Source of the DNA: Bacteroidota bacterium
GTDB lineage: Bacteria > Bacteroidota > Bacteroidia > B-17B0 > Aurantibacillaceae
Length of the DNA stretch: 13,999 nucleotides
Direction of reading: 5' to 3'
Assembly: GCA_005800865.1 (NCBI GenBank)
Contig: SYEI01000233.1
Span: forward strand, 1 to 13,999
Below, piece after piece: positions 1 to 7,888 of this stretch (position 1 is its first letter; every line of letters begins with the position of its first letter). A model generated the notes under the pieces. That model did no database searches and was not told the origin of the DNA. It worked only from the letters and a program-made list of their open reading frames with translations. A program made the position numbers and the translations under genes.

Positions 1-2
1 AC

Positions 3-827
3 TTATATTCAAACAAAAGCTCTATTGAGTCGCGACAAAACTTTTTGATTACTAATTCTCGCGACGAAGTGCTCTCTTCAGTTTATTATAAACCTAATGA
101 TGTTGTATATATACAGTCGGTGCGCAATAGAGAGAAGTTATATGAAGTAGATTATTTTAAACCAAAATTCAAACTGGCACTTCCACCTTTTTCTGTTGAA
201 TTAATGCCGAAGTTTAATTACAAGCCAGATTCTACGTTTAGTGTATACGAAACAAATGGGAAAATTGAATTAGCTCTTCCAGCAAAAGGATTTTTTCATT
301 TGAAAACAAATATGGCAACTAAAGATGGCGTGACATTTTTTGTGTATGAAACAAGTTATCCTAAAATAAAAAATACTGAACAAATGATTTTAGCTACACG
401 TTATATTATGGCTAAAAAAGAATTTGACAATTGCCTGCAATCGCCTGATCAAAAAAGTGCTATTGATAAATTTTGGGTTGAGATTGGTGGCAGTGCTGAA
501 AGAGCAAAAGAACTGATTAGAAAATATTATTTGCGCGTTCAAGAAAGTAATAAATTATTTACGAGTTTTCAGGAAGGATGGAAAACCGATAGAGGAATGA
601 TTTACATTGTTTTTGGCGCACCTAATAAAGTTTCTAAACGAAAAAATGGAGAAGTATGGATTTATGGTGAACCTAACAATCCAACATCCATCTCGTTTTC
701 ATTTATAAAAATTATTAATCCTTTTACAGATAATGATTTTTATTTAGAAAGAAGTGAGCTTTATAAAGAAAGATGGTATCAAGCAGTAGACATGTGGAGA
801 CAGGGTAGGATTTACCTAGATAATTAA
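3..827 (+). CDS. GWxTD domain-containing protein, 5'-truncated by window edge
   Basis: The reading frame is open from base 3 with no stop upstream, so the N-terminus lies outside the window; the in-frame TTG at base 45 is not a credible start. The visible part is 274 residues. A GWKTD motif at bases 576-590 is followed by RGMIYIVFGAPN and a WIYG segment, the signature of the GWxTD domain found mostly in Bacteroidota. The domain's biochemical role is not established; family members I know of are usually around 400-500 residues with an exported N-terminus, so roughly the C-terminal half to two thirds is seen here. The upstream part is rich in aromatic and beta-prone residues (for example VYIQSVRNREKLYEVDYF), consistent with an extracytoplasmic beta-rich region. 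It ends with TAA at 825-827, four bases before the stop of the convergent gene. The family call is confident, the function unknown. Confidence 0.85.
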   Translation, partial: LYSNKSSIESRQNFLITNSRDEVLSSVYYKPNDVVYIQSVRNREKLYEVDYFKPKFKLALPPFSVELMPKFNYKPDSTFSVYETNGKIELALPAKGFFHLKTNMATKDGVTFFVYETSYPKIKNTEQMILATRYIMAKKEFDNCLQSPDQKSAIDKFWVEIGGSAERAKELIRKYYLRVQESNKLFTSFQEGWKTDRGMIYIVFGAPNKVSKRKNGEVWIYGEPNNPTSISFSFIKIINPFTDNDFYLERSELYKERWYQAVDMWRQGRIYLDN

Positions 828-831
828 GGGT

Positions 832-2139
832 TTACTCAACTTTATCAGTTTCTAAAACTCTTAGCTTAACAGACTCTACAGTTTGTTTTTTTCGTTGAAG
901 AACAGTGATTTCATAACCACCATATTGTCTTTTTTCGTTTACTCCAGGAATTCTTCCCCATAAAAAATTTATCAACCCTGATATCGTTTCGTATTTAGGA
1001 TTTTCTGGGATAGCCATTGGCAACGATTCGTTTACATCACCAATACTACTATGTGCATTAACAATATATTCAGTTTCGCTTTTCTTTTCTACGGTTGGTT
1101 TCTCTTCATCATGTTCATCCTGTATTTCACCAACTAATTCTTCAATAATATCTTCCATGGTTACGATGCCCGCTGTTGCTCCAAATTCGTTGGTAACAAT
1201 AGCAATTTGCATGTGTAGTTTCTGGAAATCACGTAATAAATCATTAATTTTCATCGACTCAGGCACAAAATGTGCCGGACGCATAATATCTTTAATAGTT
1301 TTAAATTTCTTGGAAATTAGTTCTTTGAATAAATCTTTGGCATATATCACACCAATGATATTATCAATATCACCTAAATAAATTGGGTAACGAGAGAAGC
1401 CTTCATCAGATATTTTTTGAATAATACCATCTCTATCTAAAGCTTCTACATCAATAGCGGTTACACGGTTTTGAGGAACCATAATTTGTTTCACCAAACG
1501 GTCATCAAAATCAAATACGTTTTGAATCAATTCATTTTCGCTTGGTTTAATGGCACCACCTTCTTCACTCTCTGTCAAAATCAAACGTAATTCTTCTTCT
1601 GTGTGAACATCTTCTTCACCAATTTTCTTAATACCTACGATTCTTAAAATAACATTGGATGATTTATTTAATAACCAGATAAATGGACTAAATACGATAT
1701 AAAATATTTTTAATGGCCAAGCTGTAAATAAGGCTGTGTCCATACTATACTTAATACCAATCATTTTTGGTATTTGCTCGCCTAATGTAACGTGAAAGAA
1801 GGTTAATAAGGTTAATGCAATAGGCAGAGAAATGCTGTGAACCGTTACCATATTTACTCCTAAATCATATTTTTGAAACAGATTAATAACAATGTGTGAA
1901 ATGGTTTCTTCTCCAATGGCACCTAAGGCTAAAGAAGCTAATGTAATACCAAGCTGTGTAGCAGATAAATAAGCATCTAGTTTTTCAAGAAGTGTTCTAG
2001 CTACTTTAGCGCGACTACTTCCTTTTTGAATTAAAATATCTAATTGTGACGCTCGTACTTTTACCAAGGCAAACTCGGCAGCCACAAAAAAACCATTTAA
2101 TAAAACTAATAATAAAGTAAGAAATAAACTCGCTAACAT
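832..2139 (-). CDS. CNNM/CBS/CorC_HlyC-domain membrane protein (hemolysin family, possible divalent-cation transporter)
   Basis: A 435-residue protein with the full architecture of the HlyC/CorC (TlyC-like) family. The N-terminal CNNM (DUF21) membrane domain covers residues 1-175, with hydrophobic segments near 1-22, 60-78, 100-120 and 140-158. A CBS pair follows at about 215-335, containing IMVPQNRVTAID at 219-230 and FSRYPIYLGDIDNIIGVIYA at 248-267. The strongly conserved FGATAGIVTMEDIIEELVGE runs from 319 to 338 (most relatives have GG where this has GA). A CorC_HlyC transporter-associated domain fills about 350-433. Relatives are implicated in Mg2+/Co2+ efflux or transport and CBS pairs sense nucleotides; the hemolysin name is historical. 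In flavobacteria the related GldE belongs to gliding machinery, but nothing here favours that over the generic family. A promoter-like TATATTTG lies 20 bases upstream of the ATG, so the gene is probably transcribed on its own. It ends tail to tail with the GWxTD gene. Confidence 0.9.
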   Translation of the reverse strand: MLASLFLTLLLVLLNGFFVAAEFALVKVRASQLDILIQKGSSRAKVARTLLEKLDAYLSATQLGITLASLALGAIGEETISHIVINLFQKYDLGVNMVTVHSISLPIALTLLTFFHVTLGEQIPKMIGIKYSMDTALFTAWPLKIFYIVFSPFIWLLNKSSNVILRIVGIKKIGEEDVHTEEELRLILTESEEGGAIKPSENELIQNVFDFDDRLVKQIMVPQNRVTAIDVEALDRDGIIQKISDEGFSRYPIYLGDIDNIIGVIYAKDLFKELISKKFKTIKDIMRPAHFVPESMKINDLLRDFQKLHMQIAIVTNEFGATAGIVTMEDIIEELVGEIQDEHDEEKPTVEKKSETEYIVNAHSSIGDVNESLPMAIPENPKYETISGLINFLWGRIPGVNEKRQYGGYEITVLQRKKQTVESVKLRVLETDKVE

Positions 2140-2159
2140 ATATAAATAATATCCTTATG

Positions 2160-2167
2160 CAAATATA
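2160..2167 (-). promoter_or_regulatory. Bacteroidota-type -7 promoter element for the CorC-family gene
   Basis: On the minus strand these bases read TATATTTG, a perfect match to the TAnnTTTG -7 consensus known for Bacteroidota. About 20 bases further upstream is TTTC, one base off the TTTG/TTG -33 element. The -7 box lies 20 bases before the ATG at 2139, implying a short leader of roughly 10-15 bases. The 70-base gap to the upstream gene fits an independent transcription unit. The assignment rests on consensus and position only. Confidence 0.5.
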
Positions 2168-2209
2168 GCAATAGAATTGGAGATTTTGAAAGGAATGTTT
2201 TCGTAGGTG

Positions 2210-2584
2210 TTACTTCAGCTTTTGGGCTAATTCTGCTTCTTTTTGAGCAATAGCTTGTTTTAAAAGCTCTATTTCTTCCATTAATTTTTGTGGACTCACT
2301 TCTTCTCCGTCGTTCCAAAGTTTATTTACAAAATATGGCTTTTCTGTATAATTAGCCTTTTGATTAGTGTCTCTAAAAAAGCTGTACAAAGGTACTTTTA
2401 AGTTTTTTGAAATATCCTCTAAATATCTTAATTCAAGGGTTTTGTTAGCTAAACCATCTTCCAACTGTTCTTCAGATAAATTTAAATAATCAGCTAATTG
2501 ACTAAATGTATAGTTTTCTTTAACTAAAATTTCTTCAATTTTCTCTCTTAACAAATTCATATGAGCTGTTCTTTTTGTTGACAT
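2210..2584 (-). CDS. Small helix-turn-helix protein with C-terminal coiled coil (XRE-like)
   Basis: A 124-residue soluble, charged protein. Residues 11-72 form an alpha-helical region with the spacing of an XRE/Cro-type helix-turn-helix: FSQLADYLNLSEEQLEDGLA at 27-46 looks like the two DNA-contacting helices, followed by LRYLEDISKNLKVPLYSFF, a typical final helix of XRE domains. Residues 98-123 (SPQKLMEEIELLKQAIAQKE and on) form a heptad-like amphipathic helix that could mediate dimerisation. A second possible start is the Met at residue 9. It lies 74 bases downstream of rodA on the same strand, so it may be transcribed by read-through from the cell-elongation operon. I see no clear promoter, terminator or operator in that gap. 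Its regulatory target is unknown; a DNA-binding role is inferred from the fold pattern. Confidence 0.7.
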   Translation of the reverse strand: MSTKRTAHMNLLREKIEEILVKENYTFSQLADYLNLSEEQLEDGLANKTLELRYLEDISKNLKVPLYSFFRDTNQKANYTEKPYFVNKLWNDGEEVSPQKLMEEIELLKQAIAQKEAELAQKLK

Positions 2585-2658
2585 AGAACCCTTTTAATTT
2601 TATTATAGCTCTAATTTACAAAATTTAATAATACGTTTTAATAATTTTTTGTGGAGTT

Positions 2659-3963
2659 TTATCTTAAAATCACCAATCTATTGGCATCTAATTTTATAAA
2701 AATAAACAACAATATGGTAAAAGACCATAGCGACGAACCTCCATAACTAAAGAATGGAAGTGGAATGCCAATTACAGGCATCAGGCCAATCGTCATTCCA
2801 ACATTAACTGCTAGATGAAAAAATAAAACGGAAGCAACTCCATAACCATAAATCCTACTAAAAGGCGAGCGTTGTCTTTCTGCCATAAAAATAACACGAA
2901 TAATTAAAAAGAGTTCTAGTATGATAACGACACTAGTTCCAACAAATCCCCATTCTTCGCCTACGGTGCAAAAAATAAAGTCGGTGTCTTGTTCTGGCAC
3001 AAAATCATATTTGGTTTGAGTACCCTGTAAATATCCTTTGCCCCAAAAGCCGCCTGAACCAATAGCAATTTTTGCTTGGTTAACATTATATCCTTCTTTT
3101 TTTAAATTAACTGTTCCTCTTCCTAATAACACGTCGATTCTCACGCGTTGATGGTCTTCTAAGTGATTATAAACGTAGTTTGTTCCTAATACCACACCAC
3201 TTGCTGCAGAAAAAACAATAGCAATAATAATTAAATTTTTGCGTGAACGTTTTACAAACAGAAAGGCTAATGCTGAAATAATAGCTAAAGCAATAATTAA
3301 TGTTTGCGATTCCATTACTAACGATAAAACAAAAAGTAAAGCAGACAGCAATCCGAAAATTAAAAAATTAACTGATAGTCCTTCTCTATATAATGTAATA
3401 ATGAATGCCATAAAAACGATGGCTAAGCCCGTTTCATCTTGTAGTATTTTTATTATTAAAAGTGGGAGCCCTAAAATGATAACTGCAAAAATGGTGTTCT
3501 TATAATTTTTAATTAAATCAGATAGTTTATTCCTACGAGATGTTTCTACTTCTATATTAACATTACTTAAATATTTAGCCAATGCTAAATTGGTGGCAAA
3601 TTTCATAAACTCTGCTGGCTGTATGCCAAATGAACCAAATCTAAACCATGATCGACTTCCTTTCACTTCTCTTCCTAGGTATGGCACAGCAATACAAGCT
3701 AAAAGTAAAAAGATGTAAAAAAAGTAGGCGAATACGGTATAAAAACCCGCATCAATTATTAAAATAAATGTGGCAATAAAAAAAGCACTACCAATCCAAA
3801 CGAGTTGCATGCCGTATTTTTGTGAAGTATCAAAAATATTTTGATGTTCTTCGTTATATACAGCGGCATAAATATTTAACCAACCCATAAACACGAGTAG
3901 TGCGTAGGTTAGGATGGTAATTTTATCTACCCCAAAAAATAATTTATGTTCGTCTTGTCTCAA
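2659..3963 (-). CDS. rodA: RodA, SEDS peptidoglycan glycosyltransferase of the elongasome
   Basis: A 434-residue polytopic inner-membrane protein of the FtsW/RodA/SpoVE (SEDS) family, which polymerises lipid II into glycan strands with PBP2. Visible motifs: GSRSWFRFGSFGIQPAEFMK at 102-121; the acidic QDETG at 175-179; FVPEQDTDFIF at 321-331, whose D328 matches the essential Asp of SEDS proteins; and PLPFFSYGGSS at 401-411. In enterobacterial RodA the segment is PERHTDFIF; here Asp replaces that His. About ten hydrophobic segments are visible. The start is a TTG at 3961-3963. Upstream in frame there is no ATG, and the first internal Met (residue 26) lies inside the first membrane helix, so the TTG is the only plausible start. 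That TTG overlaps the TGA of the PBP2 gene (TTGA), implying coupled translation. Last member of the overlapping mreC-rodA block. Confidence 0.95.
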   Translation of the reverse strand: MRQDEHKLFFGVDKITILTYALLVFMGWLNIYAAVYNEEHQNIFDTSQKYGMQLVWIGSAFFIATFILIIDAGFYTVFAYFFYIFLLLACIAVPYLGREVKGSRSWFRFGSFGIQPAEFMKFATNLALAKYLSNVNIEVETSRRNKLSDLIKNYKNTIFAVIILGLPLLIIKILQDETGLAIVFMAFIITLYREGLSVNFLIFGLLSALLFVLSLVMESQTLIIALAIISALAFLFVKRSRKNLIIIAIVFSAASGVVLGTNYVYNHLEDHQRVRIDVLLGRGTVNLKKEGYNVNQAKIAIGSGGFWGKGYLQGTQTKYDFVPEQDTDFIFCTVGEEWGFVGTSVVIILELFLIIRVIFMAERQRSPFSRIYGYGVASVLFFHLAVNVGMTIGLMPVIGIPLPFFSYGGSSLWSFTILLFIFIKLDANRLVILR

Positions 3964-5837
3964 TGTGTTTTTTTCTTTTCAACTGTTTTTTTACCTAACA
4001 AATTTTTTCCACCAATTAAATCGGCTTCCATCATTCGTTTTTCTAAATCAGGACGAGTGACTTTACCTGTTAAATATTTCTCGATCATTAAACTGACGAT
4101 TGGCGCACTCCATGTTCCACCAAATCCTGCATTTTCTATAAAACATACCATCGCAATTTTCGGTTTATCTCTTGGAGCAAAAGCTAAAAATACAGCATGA
4201 TCTTTCCCGTGAGGATTTTCAGCTGTTCCCGTTTTACCGCAAGCTACAATGCCTGGTATTTTTGAAGCGGTAGCTGTACCTGCGTCAAAACATTTTTGCA
4301 TACCATCGTGAACTACTTCATAGTATTTGTCTTCTTGAACATAGGTTAGGTGTTTTTCTTTAAACTTCTTATCAAGTGCTTTTTCTATGCCAACACCTTT
4401 AATGCAATGTGGGGTGTAAAAAAATCCTTTGTTGGCAACTATTGCCACCACATTTGCCATTTGAAATGGCACCAATAGTAATTCGGCTTGACCAATTCCA
4501 AGAGAAACAACAGTATTACTTCTCCAATGGTTTTTGCCAAATACTTTATTATAATATTCAACCGACGGAACATTTCCTGGTTTATCAAAAGGTAAATCAG
4601 TTCCTAATTTTGTTCCAGGTCCAAATGAACGAACAGCATCTCTCCAATGATTATAACCATCTACAAAATTTGGAAAGGCTTTTTGATCGACTATTTTACA
4701 AAACACATAACTATAATAAGAGTTGCAAGAAGTAGCAATAGAACCAGGTAAATCCGTTGATGGGTGAGGATGGCATTTTGGCCTGCCGCCCATTGGAGGA
4801 TAACCCCCATGACAAGGAAAAACTGTTGATCTGTCAATTAAACCATCTTTTTGAGCAATTAAAGCATCAATTAATTTAAAGGTTGATCCTGGAGGATACA
4901 TAGCAGTTAAAGCTCTGTTAAATAAGGGCAAGTTTATAGAATCATAAAATAATTTAGTGAAGTTTCGCGACCGCTCTTTACCTCCAACTAATAAATTTGG
5001 ATCGTAACCAGGCGCTGAGATTAAGCATAATATTTCTCCTGTGCTTGGTTCAATAGCCACAATAGCACCGCGTTTTCCTTTTAATAATTTCTCTCCATAT
5101 TCTTGAAGGTCTACATCAATACTGCAAAATAAAGGTTTGCCAGCAACAGCAGCTGTGTCGTAAAAGCCATTCATATAGCTACCTTTAGTTTTGTTATGAA
5201 CATCAACCATTACAATTTGTTTCCCTTTTTTTCCTCTTAATTCTGTTTCGTATCCACGTTCAATTCCACTAGCTCCTATATAATCACCTTCAATATAGTA
5301 AGGGTCTTTTGCAGCTTTTTCTTTTGTAACCTCGTTAACATAACCTAATAAATGTGCGGCAACAGGTCGAGGATATTTTCTAACGGTTCTTGATTGAACA
5401 TCAAAGCCTTTGAATCGATATAATTTTTCTTGAAGTGCAGCATATACTTTATTGGAGAGTTGTTTTTCAAAAATACTTTCTTTTCTTGGTGAGTTTGGGG
5501 CCTGACAAGCCTTTTTCATTTTCTTTAAAAAATCTTCTTTCGTAATTTCTAATACTTTACAAATAGCCATCGTATCACAGTCTTTTACCAACTTTGGCGT
5601 TACCAATAAATCGTACGATAGTACATTTTGAACTAATAATTTTCCATTACGGTCATAAATATATCCGCGTAATGGATATTCGGTTCTATTTCTAAAGGCA
5701 TTATTCCTAGCATCTAATTTATATTGTTCATCAACTATTTGAATGTAAAATAATCGGCAGATATATACCATGGCCACAACGATAAAGAAACCGCTGACAA
5801 TATATTTTCTATCTGCTAAATGAGAATTGTTGTTCAT
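3960..5837 (-). CDS. mrdA: Penicillin-binding protein 2, elongasome transpeptidase
   Basis: A 625-residue class B PBP that cross-links peptidoglycan during side-wall growth. Residues 12-34 form the single membrane anchor. The pedestal/dimerisation domain starts with TEYPLRGYIYDRNGKLLVQN at 52-71 and includes GASGIERGYETELRGKKG at 188-205. The transpeptidase domain contains all three active-site motifs: S318TFK (318-321), S370CN (370-372) and K535TGT (535-538). Between the first two motifs is a Cys/His cluster (C342, H343, C355, H356, H358) plus C371 within SCN, a candidate metal site. The C-terminus is a short basic tail. The ATG overlaps the mreD stop by one base (TAATG) and the stop overlaps rodA, as expected for partners made together. 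Length is normal for Bacteroidota PBP2. Confidence 0.95.
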   Translation of the reverse strand: MNNNSHLADRKYIVSGFFIVVAMVYICRLFYIQIVDEQYKLDARNNAFRNRTEYPLRGYIYDRNGKLLVQNVLSYDLLVTPKLVKDCDTMAICKVLEITKEDFLKKMKKACQAPNSPRKESIFEKQLSNKVYAALQEKLYRFKGFDVQSRTVRKYPRPVAAHLLGYVNEVTKEKAAKDPYYIEGDYIGASGIERGYETELRGKKGKQIVMVDVHNKTKGSYMNGFYDTAAVAGKPLFCSIDVDLQEYGEKLLKGKRGAIVAIEPSTGEILCLISAPGYDPNLLVGGKERSRNFTKLFYDSINLPLFNRALTAMYPPGSTFKLIDALIAQKDGLIDRSTVFPCHGGYPPMGGRPKCHPHPSTDLPGSIATSCNSYYSYVFCKIVDQKAFPNFVDGYNHWRDAVRSFGPGTKLGTDLPFDKPGNVPSVEYYNKVFGKNHWRSNTVVSLGIGQAELLLVPFQMANVVAIVANKGFFYTPHCIKGVGIEKALDKKFKEKHLTYVQEDKYYEVVHDGMQKCFDAGTATASKIPGIVACGKTGTAENPHGKDHAVFLAFAPRDKPKIAMVCFIENAGFGGTWSAPIVSLMIEKYLTGKVTRPDLEKRMMEADLIGGKNLLGKKTVEKKKTH

Positions 5838-6355
5838 TATTTATTTTTATCGGTTTTATAAAACAAAAACTGAACAACATAAACGAAACAGAATGTTCCT
5901 ATAGTACTTAAAATAACTCTCAATAAGGTGGTAAAAAATTCGTTGAATCTAAAAATTTCTAAATAGAAGAAAATTAAATGGTGAATGAATATGATAATAG
6001 CAGAATAGGTGATAAACCAAACCGGTCCCATAGAATCTACACTAGGAATTAAGCCTGGCTCGTAACCTTCGCGAGGGGACAATATTTTTAAAATATAATA
6101 CCTCAAAAAACCAATTAAGGTGCACACGGCGGCATGCATACCAGCAGTATCGTAAAACATATCAATCGTTAGGCCAAGAAAAAAGGATGCGAATAGGACA
6201 ACTAATTTTGGCGTCTCGAATGGAAGCAATAGAATAAACAAAACGTACGGGAATAAAATCATATACGATCCCAAGCGAATGTTTTGAACGATCAGAACTT
6301 GAAGAAGCACTAATATGACAAACCGAATACTATTTTTAATAATGCTATTTATCAC
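5837..6355 (-). CDS. mreD: Rod shape-determining protein MreD
   Basis: A 172-residue, very hydrophobic protein with about five membrane segments, matching MreD in size and in position between mreC and PBP2. MreD is the inner-membrane partner of MreC in the elongation complex. The stretch FFLGLTIDMFYDTAGMHAA (about residues 58-76) is the conserved G-x-x-x-D region of the family. Residues near 90-105 (ILKILSPREGYEPG) carry a charged loop, and there is a final basic KTDKNK tail. The ATG lies 11 bases inside the end of mreC, and its stop shares one base with the PBP2 ATG. MreD sequences diverge strongly, so gene order contributes much of the assignment. Confidence 0.9.
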   Translation of the reverse strand: MINSIIKNSIRFVILVLLQVLIVQNIRLGSYMILFPYVLFILLLPFETPKLVVLFASFFLGLTIDMFYDTAGMHAAVCTLIGFLRYYILKILSPREGYEPGLIPSVDSMGPVWFITYSAIIIFIHHLIFFYLEIFRFNEFFTTLLRVILSTIGTFCFVYVVQFLFYKTDKNK

Positions 6356-7184
6356 TTTGAACTTGCGATTTAATTTCTAAACTATCTCTTTCGGTTTTGT
6401 AATTATATTTGATAACCGATACGTGATTTACTTTTTTAAAATCGGCACTTAGTTTTACTTTTACGGTATAGAATGATTCATTGGCTCTTTGTTCAAAGCT
6501 ATCAACAAAGCCTACTAAGATACCTTCAGGAAAAATACCAGATAAAGAACTTGTTATTACAGTATCTCCTTTTTTAATTTTTGCATGAGTTGGAATATCA
6601 GTTAAGTTAGAAAAGCGATAATCTGAACCATCCCAAATAAGTGGGCCATACGTGCCGTCTTTTTTTAACTGACAGTTTACACGAACATCTTTATGTAAAA
6701 TAGACATGGCTGAAGAGAAATTTTCGGACACATCTTTTACAATGCCAATAATTCCATCACTTGTAATTACAGCCATATCGCGCGTTACGCCTTGTTGAGC
6801 ACCAATATTAAGTGTTAAGTAATTACTTCTTTTGTTCACACTGCTATTAATAGCTTTGCCATTCATAAACTCATACTCTTGTTTATAAAGTGTATCGTTT
6901 TTTTTGTAAACTTTTAAAGGAATCGCAGCATAGCCTAATTTTATTCTATTCAGTAGAAAGGCATTCATTTTTGCTAAACGCTCGTTTTCATCTTTTAGTA
7001 ATAAATATTCTTTAGCACTTGCTTCAATTTCATAAATATTAGCACTTACTTTATTAGAAGAGTTTAATAAACTTGAGCCTTGAAAACCATTATTTTTAAT
7101 TAAAATAAAACCACAGATAATTTCTAAAAATAAAAACACAAAAAAGAAATTGTTTTTATATAGAAAATTTAAAAGGTTTTTCAT
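6345..7184 (-). CDS. mreC: Rod shape-determining protein MreC
   Basis: A 279-residue bitopic protein. One membrane helix at 12-30 is followed by a periplasmic coiled coil at about 48-82 (YEIEASAKEYLLLKDENERL at 51-70), then the double beta-barrel core. Family-typical segments are NYLTLNIGAQQGVTRDMAV at 121-139, GIIGIVKDVSENFSSAM at 144-160 and KKGDTVITSSLSGIFPEGIL at 204-223. MreC links cytoplasmic MreB and MreD to PBP2/RodA and activates them. A 32-base gap separates it from the beta-barrel gene upstream, and it overlaps mreD by 11 bases. Length is normal for the phylum, and the C-terminus ends in a polar tail (residues 262-279) of unknown relevance. Confidence 0.95.
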   Translation of the reverse strand: MKNLLNFLYKNNFFFVFLFLEIICGFILIKNNGFQGSSLLNSSNKVSANIYEIEASAKEYLLLKDENERLAKMNAFLLNRIKLGYAAIPLKVYKKNDTLYKQEYEFMNGKAINSSVNKRSNYLTLNIGAQQGVTRDMAVITSDGIIGIVKDVSENFSSAMSILHKDVRVNCQLKKDGTYGPLIWDGSDYRFSNLTDIPTHAKIKKGDTVITSSLSGIFPEGILVGFVDSFEQRANESFYTVKVKLSADFKKVNHVSVIKYNYKTERDSLEIKSQVQSDK

Positions 7185-7216
7185 TTATAATTTTATAGAA
7201 CTGTTTATTGTTATGA

Positions 7217-7870
7217 TTAAAATTTTAATGCTAAGCCCGCTTGTATTGGAGTAGAATTATCCCATCCAAGTTCAGAATAAACACCAAAGTTTTTAGTAAA
7301 ATAATATCTAATACCTACCGTAAAAGCATTATATACACCTGATCGAGCAGAGGCGTAGCCAGTATATCCATTTGGATTATCTGTTGTATGAGATGCCGTA
7401 TTGATATTGAAACCTAATCCGATACTAGCATAACAATCAAATTTCTCTTTTGTAAAAAAGTGATAAGTTCCTCTAGCTCCAACAGTAATAGTTTGATATG
7501 AATGAGTTTCTGAATATGATCTAAGGGTGCTAGTGTAATATGGGAAGCCGCTATAGTCGTAATACGTGTCTGTAAATTTTATTCTTGTAGCATTGTATCC
7601 GATAACAATACCAGCGCCAACTGCGTGACCCCATTTGAATTTTACAATACCATAATCACCTTTTAATATAATAGGACCGATACCACGCACTTTACTTGAG
7701 TTATAGCCATTGTACGCTAATCTTAAGGATGTTCTATATAAATCAGGAAATCCATACCCAGCTGTAATAACGGTAGTTCCTTTATCAAATGCAGATTCAT
7801 CTTGCGCTTGCACTTTTGTGTTTAATAAAAAAATAAATGATGCTAGTGCTAATACGATTTGTTTTTTCAT
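7217..7870 (-). CDS. Predicted outer-membrane beta-barrel protein lying between mreB and mreC
   Basis: A 217-residue protein with a clear Sec signal peptide: basic MKKQ, a hydrophobic core at 5-16, and a likely cut after VQA (residue 22), leaving QDES. The mature part alternates short aromatic/glycine-rich beta strands with polar turns (GTTVITAGYGF, HAVGAGIVIGYNATRIKF, SYQTITVGARGTYHFF, AFTVGIRYYFTKNFGVYSEL) and ends in GLALKF. A terminal Phe after alternating hydrophobics is the usual BAM insertion signal. Eight strands would suit the length. It resembles the general Bacteroidota outer-membrane beta-barrel class, but I cannot name a specific family or ligand. The ATG is 18 bases after the mreB stop and the stop is 32 bases before mreC, on the same strand with no recognisable promoter, so co-transcription with the cell-shape genes is likely. 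The barrel call is well supported; any role in morphogenesis is inference. Confidence 0.8.
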   Translation of the reverse strand: MKKQIVLALASFIFLLNTKVQAQDESAFDKGTTVITAGYGFPDLYRTSLRLAYNGYNSSKVRGIGPIILKGDYGIVKFKWGHAVGAGIVIGYNATRIKFTDTYYDYSGFPYYTSTLRSYSETHSYQTITVGARGTYHFFTKEKFDCYASIGLGFNINTASHTTDNPNGYTGYASARSGVYNAFTVGIRYYFTKNFGVYSELGWDNSTPIQAGLALKF

Positions 7871-7888
7871 GGGACTTTGTTTTTATTG

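Noticed and set aside
45..47. TTG as the start of the first gene
   Set aside because: The frame stays open to base 3 without a stop and nothing before it looks like a promoter or ribosome site; the gene is cut by the window edge.
810..840. Possible bidirectional terminator between the convergent genes
   Set aside because: CCT...AGG at 815-829 forms only three pairs with mismatches, and the 4-base gap leaves no room for a real hairpin with a U tract.
2133..2318. Short minus-strand frame overlapping the helix-turn-helix gene
   Set aside because: Composition is Ser/Arg/Lys-rich and unlike a folded protein, and it overlaps the 3' end of a better-supported gene in another frame.
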